From the NCBI RefSeq assembly GCF_027474845.2, contig NZ_CP107031.2:3363001-3427000 (forward strand): a stretch of DNA of 64,000 bases, given 5' to 3'. Positions 28,386 through 37,541 of the stretch are shown here, piece by piece. The position numbers and the translations under genes were made by a program. The notes below the pieces were generated by a model. The model saw nothing but the letters and a program-made list of their open reading frames with translations. It did not search any database and had not been told where the DNA came from. Position 1 is the first letter of the stretch. Each line of letters starts with the position of its first letter. The DNA comes from Maribacter aestuarii. GTDB lineage: Bacteria; Bacteroidota; Bacteroidia; Flavobacteriales; Flavobacteriaceae.

Positions 28386-28475
28386 CGACGGCTATTAGTG
28401 CCATCAATATTAGGTATATTAATCAAAACCTGAAAACGAAGCGACTGTATTTGTTGTAGAAAATCGTTGGCAAAA

Positions 28476-29570
28476 TTAAAACTCCCAATCGTCGTCATCT
28501 TTGGTTTTCTTCTTGTTCTTTTCTGCTTTTTTTAGTTTTCTCAATTGTTTCTTGGAAGGGCCTAAATCTATGTCTTCTGCACCGCTTCCCTTATTCTTAC
28601 GTTTTTTCTTCTTTTCCTTCTCCATGGCATTTTTCTCAATGGCTCCTCCATTTTCATCGGCATTTTGATCTTCAATTGGGATAAGGCTATCGGTATGGAA
28701 ATCAAAACGGTAAGAACCGCCTACACTTACAAAAACGCGAGACGGAGTATTCTTAAAGCTGGCCCCAAGGTTCATATCTACTTGTAACCTTTCACTTAAA
28801 AGATGCGCCACACCACCACGTAATAATAAATCTGAATAACGGTCACTTTGGATACCTTGGTGCTCTAAAAAGGCACTCCATTTAGGATTTCTGAAGGCAT
28901 GCGAGAGGGAAATTAAATAACCAAGTTCCGGAAATTCCGTCCCTATGCGGTCATATGAAGTGTTTGTAATCATTACGAACCTAGGCGTGAGTCTACTTTG
29001 TGTAGCAATCATAGCTCTAGGCGATATCGTAGCTTCACCAGGGTAGTAAGGATTGTCTCCTAGTACGAAGTTGGCCCCAGCGTACAACGAAATAGCTGGC
29101 AGTAGATTCTTAAATTGAAATTTGTTATTGGCGCGCCAGCTATAAAGATTTGGCTTATTTCGCTCTGGATTCTTAAATGGGTCATACACCAGAAATTTGA
29201 GTCCCAATCTATTTCTCTCGAAATCCCGGCGCTTTGCCTCTAAATCAAAATTATTGTAAATAATATCTTGATCCTTAAAAGTACCTTCATAATTGAGCTC
29301 CAAGCGCTCAAACAATAGGCCGTAACGTAAGGAAATCTCACTACCCCAGCTATCGGATTGTGTGTTCAACAAGTTATGGTCACTCTGTTCATAGAATGCC
29401 CCGAGTTCCAATTGTATCACATTTTTACCCACGGCGTAAGCACTTACGGATAGTCCGGGCCGATTAGAGTTAATGACATCGGTGTATTGCGCCGAAACCA
29501 AGAGAGGTAAAATAAATAATAAAAAAATGGGAGTACTACATATTCTTTTGATAGCAAAAGGGCTGCCCAT
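28476..29570 (-). CDS. Exported beta-barrel-like protein with Lys-rich C-terminal tail
   Basis: A 364-aa protein with a signal peptide (IFLLFILPLLVSAQ) and a beta-strand-rich body of alternating aromatic and polar residues. It resembles the putative MetA-pathway/transporter outer-membrane family: VINSNRPGLSVSAYAVGKN, then a YGLLFERLELNYEG-like repeat of strands. The C-terminal 60-70 residues are a lysine-rich low-complexity stretch (KEKKKKRKNKG, KKQLRKLKKAEKNKKKTKD) ending DDDDWEF. It is probably an outer-membrane protein with a periplasmic basic tail. Role unknown. It is divergent from the DUF4834 gene. Confidence 0.7.
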   Translation of the reverse strand: MGSPFAIKRICSTPIFLLFILPLLVSAQYTDVINSNRPGLSVSAYAVGKNVIQLELGAFYEQSDHNLLNTQSDSWGSEISLRYGLLFERLELNYEGTFKDQDIIYNNFDLEAKRRDFERNRLGLKFLVYDPFKNPERNKPNLYSWRANNKFQFKNLLPAISLYAGANFVLGDNPYYPGEATISPRAMIATQSRLTPRFVMITNTSYDRIGTEFPELGYLISLSHAFRNPKWSAFLEHQGIQSDRYSDLLLRGGVAHLLSERLQVDMNLGASFKNTPSRVFVSVGGSYRFDFHTDSLIPIEDQNADENGGAIEKNAMEKEKKKKRKNKGSGAEDIDLGPSKKQLRKLKKAEKNKKKTKDDDDWEF

Positions 29571-29628
29571 GGGAATGACTTTATAATTATTTTAATACTT
29601 TGAAACTAGTAATACAACGCTAGAATTG

Positions 29629-29636
29629 TATTTTTG
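29629..29636 (+). promoter_or_regulatory. Bacteroidota -7 element
   Basis: TATTTTTG, 20 bases before the DUF4834 ATG. TTTG at 29599-29602 is 26 bases upstream, longer than usual. Confidence 0.45.
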
Positions 29637-29656
29637 ATATATACGATTCTAAATAA

Positions 29657-29920
29657 ATGGTTTTTTTAAGAACAATACTTATAATTCTTTTGGTGTACTA
29701 CCTGCTGAAAATCTTGGCCAAGTTCTTCGCGCCAAAAATTCTAAGCTATGCAGCAAAGAAAACGGAATCTCATTTTAAGCAGGCTTTTGAAGGTTTTGAT
29801 ACTCGAAATCAAAATCACGAAGAAAAGGTAGGTGATGTCATCATCAATAAAAAGTCCAAAAAGGAAAAGAACAATTCTGAAACTGTCGGGGAATATATAG
29901 ATTTTGAAGAACTAGACTAG
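29657..29920 (+). CDS. DUF4834 family small membrane protein
   Basis: An 87-aa protein with one N-terminal membrane helix (TILIILLVYYLLKILAKFF, residues 5-24) and a charged tail containing KVGDVIINKKSKKE and a final EYIDFEEL motif. This layout is typical of DUF4834, which in Flavobacteriaceae is usually next to the YfhO gene, as here. Function unknown. Confidence 0.8.
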   Translation: MVFLRTILIILLVYYLLKILAKFFAPKILSYAAKKTESHFKQAFEGFDTRNQNHEEKVGDVIINKKSKKEKNNSETVGEYIDFEELD

Positions 29921-29935
29921 TTATAGTTATATTTG
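29903..29935 (+). promoter_or_regulatory. Bacteroidota-type promoter for the YfhO operon
   Basis: TTTG at 29903-29906, a 21-base spacer, and TATATTTG at 29928-29935. It overlaps the end of the DUF4834 gene and lies 23 bases before the YfhO ATG. Confidence 0.65.
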
Positions 29936-29958
29936 CGTAACTAACTTCCGCTTAGCAA

Positions 29959-32393
29959 ATGAAGAAAGGTCTACAATTCTTTTTCACACATTTTTTTGTA
30001 CTAGTTTTTTTCGTAGTTGCCGCACTGGCATATTTTCACCCCGTACTGCAGGGAAAGGTCATCTACCAGCATGATATTGCCCAATATACGGGCATGGCAA
30101 AGAAACAGAACGATTTCCGAAAGAAAACCGATGAAGAGCCTTATTGGACCAATAGTGCATTTGGAGGAATGCCAACCTATCAATTAGGTGCAAATTATCC
30201 ACATAACTACATTAAAAAATTGGACAGGCTAATTAGATTTCTACCGAGACCTGCAGATTATCTTTTCCTATATTTTATCGGTTTTTATATATTACTCTGT
30301 TGTTTAAAAGTAGATTACAAGTTGGCCATAGTAGGTGCACTTGCTTTTGGCTTTTCCACTTATCTCATTATCATCATCGGAGCTGGTCATAACGCCAAGG
30401 CCCATGCCTTAGGTTATTTACCATTTTTACTTGCAGGTATCGTACTAGTATTCCGAAAAAAATACCTCTGGGGCTTTCTGCTGACTGCCTTGGCTATGGC
30501 TCTAGAAATTGTTGCCAACCACTATCAAATGACCTATTACTTTATGTTGTTGGTATTGGTGTTAGGCACTGTTCTTCTGATTGATGCCATCAAAAAAAGG
30601 AACTCAAGCACTATTTTATTTCTGTTGGTTTACTTTTGGGAGCAGTACTTGTTGGTATCGCAACAAATGCTACGGGGTTAATGGCAACCAAGGAATATGC
30701 GGATTGGAGTACCCGGGGAAAAAGTGAATTAACAATAAATCCCGATGGTTCCGCAAAGGACAATACGGGAGGATTGAGTAAAGAATATATTACCCAGTGG
30801 AGTTACGGTGTAACCGAATCTTTTAATCTTTTCGTACCGCGTTTATTTGGAGGCGCAAGTCAAGAAAATCTCGGTGAGGACTCAAAATCGTTCAATTATT
30901 TGGTGGACAAGGGATTGCCCCGATCCAGTGCTCTGGATTTTGTTAGCGGTATTCCTTTGTATTGGGGACAACAACCCATAACCTCTGGTCCGGCTTACAT
31001 AGGTGCAATTGTTTTCTTTTTGTTTATTCTGGGATTGTTTCTGGTAAAAAGTAAACACAAGTGGTGGTTGGTAGTTGGAACTATACTGTCATTGGTGCTA
31101 TCATGGGGAAAGAATTTCAGTACGCTTACCGATTTTATGATCGATTATTTTCCGCTTTATGACAAATTCCGTGCAGTTTCTTCTATACAGGTAATATTGG
31201 AACTCTGTGTACCTATTTTAGCGATTCTCGCACTTAAAAAAATGTTCTCGACAAAGGTGGATGTATCTGCTAAACTGAGTTCCCTTAAATATGCCGCGGG
31301 GGTTGTTTTGGGCTTGGGAGTTCTTCTTTTTGTATTTAAGGGAATGTTCGATTTTATTGGTCCGGGAGATGACCGCTTACGTATGACCGGACTGGAAGAA
31401 TTACCAGAGATGCTGCGTTTAGATCGTAAGGCTGTTTATACCAGCGATTTGCTCCGTTCAATGACCTATGTGCTAATAACAAGCGTGCTACTATGGTTTT
31501 ATATTAAAGGAAAGCTCAAAACAAATTTGATGGTATTGACGATTGGGCTTTTGATAGTTTTTGATTTAGTAGGGGTGAACCTTAGGTATGTGAACGAGGA
31601 TAGTTTTGTGTCCAAGAGAAGAATGTTGGAACCGTTTCAGCCCACAGCAGCCGATAAACAAATTTTGGAGGATGACGGTGTTTTTAGGGTATTTGACCAA
31701 ACCGATGGTTTTGACTCTGCAAAGACCGCATATTTTCACCAGAGTATTACCGGATACCATGCGGCGAAACCGGCAGGTATGCAGGACCTTTTCGATTTTC
31801 ATATCTACAATGGTAATCTTTCAGTATTCAACATGCTTAACGTAAAATACTTAGTAAGACAGGACGAAGAAGGAAATAGTTTTCCGATTGAAAACCCAAA
31901 TGCCAATGGTAATGCATGGTTTGTAGAAAACTTGAAACAAGTGAATTCTGCCAATGCAGAAATTCAAGCATTGGATAGTTTAAACACCAAAGTTACCGCT
32001 GTTGTGAATACGAACGATTTTAAGAACATTAATAGATATAATTATCAAATAGATTCCACTGCCTCTATAAGTCTTATTGATTATAAACCCAATCATCTTA
32101 GTTATACAACCAACAATCCAAATGCCGGGGTAGCCGTCTTTTCTGAAATGTATTACGGTAATGGCTGGAACGCCTATATTGATGGAGAACTTACGGACCA
32201 CTTTCGTGTCAACTATGTTTTAAGGGCCTTGAAGGTTCCTGAAGGAAAGCATAAGGTCGAATTCAAATTTGAGCCCAAAGTCGTTGAACAAGGGAGTAAG
32301 ATTACATTGGCGAGTACTTTGCTATTGGGACTAATATTACTTGGCGGAATAGGTTTTTCTTTCTGGAAGGGTAAAAAGGAAGACAAATCCTAA
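29959..32393 (+). CDS. YfhO family membrane protein, apparent frameshift
   Basis: About 811 residues in all: an inner-membrane protein with many helices, then a soluble C-terminal domain (about 32080-32300, NPNAGVAVFSEMYYGNGWNA) and a final helix. YfhO proteins resemble GT-C glycosyltransferases or glycosylation helpers that act on lipid-linked sugars outside the membrane. The frame from 29959 stops at 30681, and the rest runs in another frame. The A7 run at 30592-30598 is the likely break: with A8 the sequence reads DAIKKKELKHYFISVGLLLG, a smooth family-like join. The last base of the stop is the first base of the next ATG (TAATG). Confidence 0.85.
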
Positions 32394-33664
32394 TGAAAAA
32401 GGTATTGGTCATCACGTACTATTGGCCGCCAGCTGGTGGTCCCGGGGTACAGCGATGGCTTAAATTCGTAAAATACCTGAGGGATTTTGATATTGAACCC
32501 GTGGTTTATATCCCAGAAAATCCCCAATATCCATTATTGGACGATACGTTCAGAGACGAAATTGCTTCGGACATCACCGTTTATAAACACCCCATTTTTG
32601 AACCGTATCGATTAGCAAGCCTATTTTCTCGTAAAAAGACAAAGCGGATTAGTGCCGGAATTATTCAAACTAAAAATCAATCGCTTTTAGAAAAACTGAT
32701 GCTTTGGATTCGGGGTAATCTGTTTATTCCAGATGCCCGAAAATATTGGGTGAAACCTTCCGTCAAATTTTTGACTGGTATTTTAGAGAAAGAAGGTATT
32801 GATACTGTTATTACTACAGGTCCGCCACATAGTGTTCATCTAATAGGTTACCACCTAAAAGAGAGTAAAGGCATAAAATGGATATCGGATTTTAGGGATC
32901 CTTGGACTTCTATTGGTTACCATAAGAAACTGAAACTAACCACACGTTCCAAAAATCGGCACAAGGAGTTAGAACGTATGGTTTTGAACAACGCTGATAA
33001 AATTTTAGTGACCAGCCAAACAACAAAAGAAGAATTTGAAGGAATCACGAAACGACCTATAAATGTGATCACCAATGGCTTTGATCACTTAAGACCAGGT
33101 CAGATAGCATTGGATGAAAAGTTTACCATTTCCCATATCGGCTCCATGCTCACTGGGCGTAACCCAAAAAATCTCTGGAAAATCCTTGGAGAACTGATCA
33201 AAGAAAATAAATCCTTTAATGAGACACTGGTTTTACAGTTTATAGGTGTTCTCAGTGATGATGTGATGACAAGTATTAGACACTTCGGATTGGAAGGGCA
33301 CATGAAAGTTATTGGCTATGTTTCTCATGAAGAAGCCATTAAGTACCAGCAAAAATCACAGGTTTTGCTTTTGGCCGAAATAGATGTGGAGGATACAAAG
33401 GGTATAATTCCAGGTAAGCTGTTCGAATATATGGCCGCTGAAAGGCCTATACTTGGTATAGGACCAGAGAATTGGGAAGTGGCTAAAATAGTAAGTGAAA
33501 CTAAGACTGGAGCTATATTTGAACACAGCGCTCATTTTCAATTGAAAAATGTACTTTTAAATTGGTTTGAACAATATCAGCAAAATCAACTTGCAGTATC
33601 TTCTGTAGATATTAATCAATACAGTAGGCGGGAACTCACGAGAAAACTAGCGGAATATATCTAA
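32393..33664 (+). CDS. Glycosyltransferase family 4-type
   Basis: A 423-aa GT-B fold enzyme. The N-terminal domain opens with VLVITYYWPPAGGPGVQRW (GT4 acceptor glycine loop). The C-terminal donor site shows IIPGKLFEYMAAERPILGIG, with the EX7E-like acidic residues. It is soluble or peripheral, transferring a sugar from an NDP donor in the cytoplasm. Start and stop are coupled to the YfhO gene (TAATG) and the flippase begins immediately after its stop. The three genes form an operon for a surface glycan; the sugar and linkage are not readable. Confidence 0.88.
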   Translation: MKKVLVITYYWPPAGGPGVQRWLKFVKYLRDFDIEPVVYIPENPQYPLLDDTFRDEIASDITVYKHPIFEPYRLASLFSRKKTKRISAGIIQTKNQSLLEKLMLWIRGNLFIPDARKYWVKPSVKFLTGILEKEGIDTVITTGPPHSVHLIGYHLKESKGIKWISDFRDPWTSIGYHKKLKLTTRSKNRHKELERMVLNNADKILVTSQTTKEEFEGITKRPINVITNGFDHLRPGQIALDEKFTISHIGSMLTGRNPKNLWKILGELIKENKSFNETLVLQFIGVLSDDVMTSIRHFGLEGHMKVIGYVSHEEAIKYQQKSQVLLLAEIDVEDTKGIIPGKLFEYMAAERPILGIGPENWEVAKIVSETKTGAIFEHSAHFQLKNVLLNWFEQYQQNQLAVSSVDINQYSRRELTRKLAEYI

Positions 33665-35125
33665 ATGGGCATTGTACTAAAGCAGTCTTTGAATAATACC
33701 ATTGTCACCTATATAGGTTTTGCCATTGGTGCCATCAATACGCTATTCTTGTACACCAATTTTATGCAAGCGGATAATTATGGATTGGTGCAAGTAGTAT
33801 TGTCCGTTTCAGCCGTACTAATGCCCATATTGGCATTTGGTGTTCCTAACAGTCTTGTGAAATTCTATAGTAGTTTTCAAAGCAAAGCGGAGCAAGATAG
33901 TTTTCTAACGTCAATGCTCTTGTTACCCTTAATTTTAATCATCCCGGTTGCCGTCTTAAGTTATGTAGCTAATGATGCCATTGGCAGTCTATTGTCCAAA
34001 GAGAACCCGATAGTTCGGGAATACGTTTGGCATATTTTCTTTGCAGGTATGGCGATGGCTTACTTCGAAGTTTTTTATGCATGGGCCCGTATTAGAATGA
34101 AGTCGGTCTTTGGTAATTTCATGAAAGAACTTTTTTGCAGGGTAGGGCAGTCGGTTTTGTTGGTCTTGCTATGGATGGAGCTCATAGATATTAAATTTTT
34201 CATCAATGCCTTGGTGGGATTTTATTTATTGAGAACGCTGATTATGAAAATTTATGCCTATCGGTTACGGATGCCCAAATTAAAATTTAAGCCACCCGAA
34301 AATTGGGTAGAAATTTTAAAGTATAGCGCACTTATTATTTTAGGGGGTTCAACGGCTATAGTTTTAATGGAAGTGGACAAAGTTATGCTTAATAACTATC
34401 TACAACTGGAAAATGTAGCCTACTATGCCGTCGCAGGGTTTATTGCTTCTACCATAGCAGTACCATCCAGGGCCATGCATCAGATTACTTACCCCATGAC
34501 GGCCGAGTATTTAAATCATAATGATACCGTTGGATTGAAAAGTCTGTACCAAAAAAGCTCCTTAACGCTTTTCATTATCTCTGGTCTTCTTTTTTTATTG
34601 ATAGTTCTGAATCTGGAAGATTTATATCAACTACTTCCAAAAGGATACACCGGTGGATTTATGATTGTATTCTGGATAGGATTAGCCAAAGTTTACGATG
34701 CGTTATTAGGAAATAATAATTCTATCCTTTACAACTCGGATTATTATCGCTCCATATTATTTTTCGGAGTTTTATTGGCTGCAATGGCCGTAGGTCTTAA
34801 TTTATGGCTAATACCTGCATACGGGCTAAAAGGAGCTGCCATTGCCAGTTTTTCAGCTTTTGCTATTTACAACACCCTTAAGATTTATTATGTCCGATCT
34901 AAATTTCATATTTCACCCTTTACGAACGAAACTTTAAAGGTTTTTGCCCTTATGTTGCTGGTCGGTGCGCTTTTCTATAGTTTTCAATTCTCTTTTCATC
35001 CCCTATTGAATATTCTTTTCAAGAGTATCCTCATGGTTGCCATGTACGTAGGTATTTTGTATCGATTCAAAATATCTGAAGATGTTTATGGAGTGCTCTC
35101 CAAATTTTTAAAGAATAAAAAATAA
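33665..35125 (+). CDS. Polysaccharide flippase (Wzx/MATE-like)
   Basis: A 486-aa inner-membrane protein with about 12-14 predicted helices from the N-terminus (IVTYIGFAIGAINTLFLYTNF) to the C-terminus, of the polysaccharide biosynthesis/export MOP superfamily. It would flip a lipid-linked glycan to the outer leaflet. Two Arg/Lys-bearing loops and an acidic helix (VLMEVDKVML) fit Wzx. It is the third gene of the YfhO-glycosyltransferase operon. Its stop codon overlaps the likely start of the next gene. Confidence 0.85.
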   Translation: MGIVLKQSLNNTIVTYIGFAIGAINTLFLYTNFMQADNYGLVQVVLSVSAVLMPILAFGVPNSLVKFYSSFQSKAEQDSFLTSMLLLPLILIIPVAVLSYVANDAIGSLLSKENPIVREYVWHIFFAGMAMAYFEVFYAWARIRMKSVFGNFMKELFCRVGQSVLLVLLWMELIDIKFFINALVGFYLLRTLIMKIYAYRLRMPKLKFKPPENWVEILKYSALIILGGSTAIVLMEVDKVMLNNYLQLENVAYYAVAGFIASTIAVPSRAMHQITYPMTAEYLNHNDTVGLKSLYQKSSLTLFIISGLLFLLIVLNLEDLYQLLPKGYTGGFMIVFWIGLAKVYDALLGNNNSILYNSDYYRSILFFGVLLAAMAVGLNLWLIPAYGLKGAAIASFSAFAIYNTLKIYYVRSKFHISPFTNETLKVFALMLLVGALFYSFQFSFHPLLNILFKSILMVAMYVGILYRFKISEDVYGVLSKFLKNKK

Positions 35126-36009
35126 TTCCTACCGAAGTCCATATCGCTTTACCGCAAGAAGCTCCTATTCGCCTTCAGGAATATGGGGTAGGGGTTTTTA
35201 ATGCAATTTGTACAAAATCCGCTTTAAAAAAGGCTTTAAAAAAAGAGTTGATTTTAGTAAATGGGAAAATTGGAACTACAGCTACCCACATCCACGGTGA
35301 GGAACGAATCGAATATAAACCACCAAATGAAATCATTTCTTCTAAAAATCTTGATTTAGCATTGGAAGTTGTCTACGAAGATGATTACCTGGCAATAATC
35401 AATAAAACAGCTGGGATTCTAGTAAGCGGAAATAGATTCAAAACAGTGGCGAACGCCCTGGCACAGAACTTAAAAAAGAGCGACCAATCTGATTGGGCGG
35501 CACCTAAACCAGTTCATCGGTTAGATTATCCCACCACAGGATTAGTATTGGTTGGTAAGACAAGAGCTAGTATTGTTGCCCTGAATCAGCTTTTTGAAAA
35601 TAAACTGATTTACAAAACGTATCATGCCGTTACTATTGGTAAAATGGAATCTAAAGGAAAGGTTTCCCTATCCATTGACGGCAAATCAGCTATTTCTGAG
35701 TTTAAGGTTTTACAAACCTTAATTTCTGAACGCTTTGGTTATTTGAATTTGGTAGAACTGAATCCTAAGACCGGAAGAAGACATCAGTTGCGAAAACACT
35801 TAGCAGCGCTAGGAAATCCAATTCTAGGTGATGCAAAATATAACAATCCCAAATTAATTTTGAAGGGTAAAGGGCTTTATCTTAACGCTACTTCTTTACA
35901 ATTTAAGCATCCTTTCACAGAGGTAAATATGCATATTGAACACGAACTCCCAAAGAAATTCAGAAAATTGTTCGAAGCAAGCAAGGCCTCTTTTTCTTCT
36001 AAGACCTAA
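35122..36009 (+). CDS. RluA-family RNA pseudouridine synthase with non-standard start
   Basis: A 295-aa enzyme that isomerises uridine in RNA. Motifs: VHRLDYPTTGLVLVGK with the catalytic Asp, KTYHAVTIGKM, and GRRHQLRKHLAALGNPILGD. The family N-terminus (TEVHIALPQEAPIRLQEYG) is present in frame upstream of the first ordinary start, a TTG at 35248. The only codons where it can begin are ATA 35122 or ATT 35125, preceded by an in-frame TAA at 35116. The ATA overlaps the flippase stop as ATAA, exactly where an ATGA overlap would be expected. The reading frame is otherwise intact. Confidence 0.82.
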   Translation: MIPTEVHIALPQEAPIRLQEYGVGVFNAICTKSALKKALKKELILVNGKIGTTATHIHGEERIEYKPPNEIISSKNLDLALEVVYEDDYLAIINKTAGILVSGNRFKTVANALAQNLKKSDQSDWAAPKPVHRLDYPTTGLVLVGKTRASIVALNQLFENKLIYKTYHAVTIGKMESKGKVSLSIDGKSAISEFKVLQTLISERFGYLNLVELNPKTGRRHQLRKHLAALGNPILGDAKYNNPKLILKGKGLYLNATSLQFKHPFTEVNMHIEHELPKKFRKLFEASKASFSSKT

Positions 36010-36047
36010 CAAATATGCCCCCGTTTAATAATTAGATTTATGGGTGA

Positions 36048-36089
36048 TAAAAAAAAGCCCCGTAGTGGACGAATCCGGCTACGGGGCTA
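36048..36089 (-). terminator. Terminator for the Arg-rich exported protein gene
   Basis: Hairpin AGCCCCGTAG / CTACGGGGCT (10 bp) with a run of A on the left, i.e. a T-run downstream on the minus strand. Confidence 0.8.
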
Positions 36090-36116
36090 AACAACTAACC
36101 AACCTAAAAACTATTT

Positions 36117-37361
36117 TTATTGTCTTCTACTACTTCTCGTGGTAGCCGACCTTGAATTATTTCTGCTACTTCTAGATGGCGCTTTGCTCACCGATCTAGA
36201 ACTTGTGCTTCTACTAACTGTAGACCTAGATCTACTTGGAGTTGAAGTAGCCTTTTTACTAATCGAACTCCTTTGCGTTCTTGTATTAGAAACAGCTCGC
36301 TGCGTTCTACCTTGACTACTACGAACATTTGTATTTCTATTAGTAGGCTTCTTATAGGTAGTGGCCGTTCTCTTTACCGTTGTGCTTCTAGGCGTACGCG
36401 TCACCTCTCTTTTGCTAACCGTCCTACCTTTATTTCCACGAACACCACTGTTGTTTCCTCGAACACTACTGTTGTTTCCTCTTTTAACCGTTGTGGTACT
36501 TCGCTTCACGGTTGAAGTTCTGCCTACATTGTTGTTCCTATTGGAACGAACGGTGTTGTTAGATGCGACACTTCTTCCAGTTCTAGGAACATCACCTCGT
36601 TTGCTTAGGCTCCGGTTCGTTTTATAATTGTTGCCTCGCTTGGCAACACTTCTATTGCTTCGATAAGAGTTGTCTCTTACAGCAACTCTTCTATCGTTCC
36701 TGTAAATATTGGCTCTTTCCCTACGTACTTTATTGTACCTATGCTCCCTACCAATTTGCACATATGCCCTTCTGAAATTATTTCTATAAGGGTTATAGTA
36801 TGTATACCTGATTGGAGAATAAAACCTTCTGTAAGGTCTGTTCAATACCAAGCAAAATCCTAATGCTGGTCGAGCGAACCATCTATGAAACGGACGATAC
36901 ACATAATTTCTATTATATATATTGATGTAACCGGTATGATAGTCATAAAATCCCCTATTATTATAGTAGACGTACATGCCACCAACTCTTCGGACTCTTC
37001 CATTTCTATAATTGATGTTCACATCTCCAATTTGTTCTACACGACCGTAGAAGTCGTAAAAGATAGGAACATTCTCCACCTGTATTACAGCTCCATAATC
37101 ATCGTACTGAGCATACGGGCTATAATCAAAACCTGAATTGAAAGTCACTCCGTTTCGGCTGGCCGAAATACGATTATCTATATAAAAATCAAACTCACCA
37201 TCGGGATATACTGAAAACGTAATGCCATTTTCAACAAAAATAAATGAGTCGTTGTATCTATAAGCATTGCGTGTTGCAACCTTATCTTCGCTTGTACCTG
37301 TGGCAAAGACACCTGTAGTGCCTAAAATCATCGCCGTAAAAAGGAGTACTAATTTTCTCAT
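36117..37361 (-). CDS. Exported Arg/Ser/Asn-rich protein of unknown function
   Basis: A 414-aa protein. ATG 37361 is chosen because it gives a clean signal peptide (MRKLVLLFTAMILGTTGVFA). A tyrosine- and asparagine-rich beta-strand region (about 25-190: FYDFYGRVEQIGDVNINYRN, VYRPFHRWFARPALGF) follows. The C-terminal 210 residues are low-complexity, extremely basic and made almost only of Arg, Ser, Thr, Asn and Lys, ending TRSSRRQ. The calculated charge must be strongly positive. No nucleotide-binding or catalytic motif is visible. It could bind nucleic acid or acidic polysaccharide outside the cell. It stands alone with its own terminator. Confidence 0.7.
   Translation of the reverse strand: MRKLVLLFTAMILGTTGVFATGTSEDKVATRNAYRYNDSFIFVENGITFSVYPDGEFDFYIDNRISASRNGVTFNSGFDYSPYAQYDDYGAVIQVENVPIFYDFYGRVEQIGDVNINYRNGRVRRVGGMYVYYNNRGFYDYHTGYINIYNRNYVYRPFHRWFARPALGFCLVLNRPYRRFYSPIRYTYYNPYRNNFRRAYVQIGREHRYNKVRRERANIYRNDRRVAVRDNSYRSNRSVAKRGNNYKTNRSLSKRGDVPRTGRSVASNNTVRSNRNNNVGRTSTVKRSTTTVKRGNNSSVRGNNSGVRGNKGRTVSKREVTRTPRSTTVKRTATTYKKPTNRNTNVRSSQGRTQRAVSNTRTQRSSISKKATSTPSRSRSTVSRSTSSRSVSKAPSRSSRNNSRSATTRSSRRQ
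36433..36474 (-). repeat. 21-nt tandem repeat within the Arg-rich gene
   Basis: Two direct 21-base units, 36433-36453 and 36454-36474, differ at two positions. On the minus strand they encode successive RGNNS-type heptads. A partial third unit follows. Confidence 0.75.
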
Positions 37362-37541
37362 GATATAAGGTTTTAAACCTACCAACCGGCAGGTGGATTC
37401 CGAATGCAACTATTTACATTCCCTTACCTAATACCAAACAGCGTGCCAAAAAGTGAAGTATTTATATAATTAACTGATAGTCAATTAATTAAAATATTTT
37501 ACATTTCATTTTTTTGATATAAAATGAAGTTTCAAACCTAA

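Noticed and set aside
36430..36480. CRISPR-like tandem repeat
   Set aside because: The 21-nt units are adjacent, have no spacers and lie in frame within an Arg-rich coding region.
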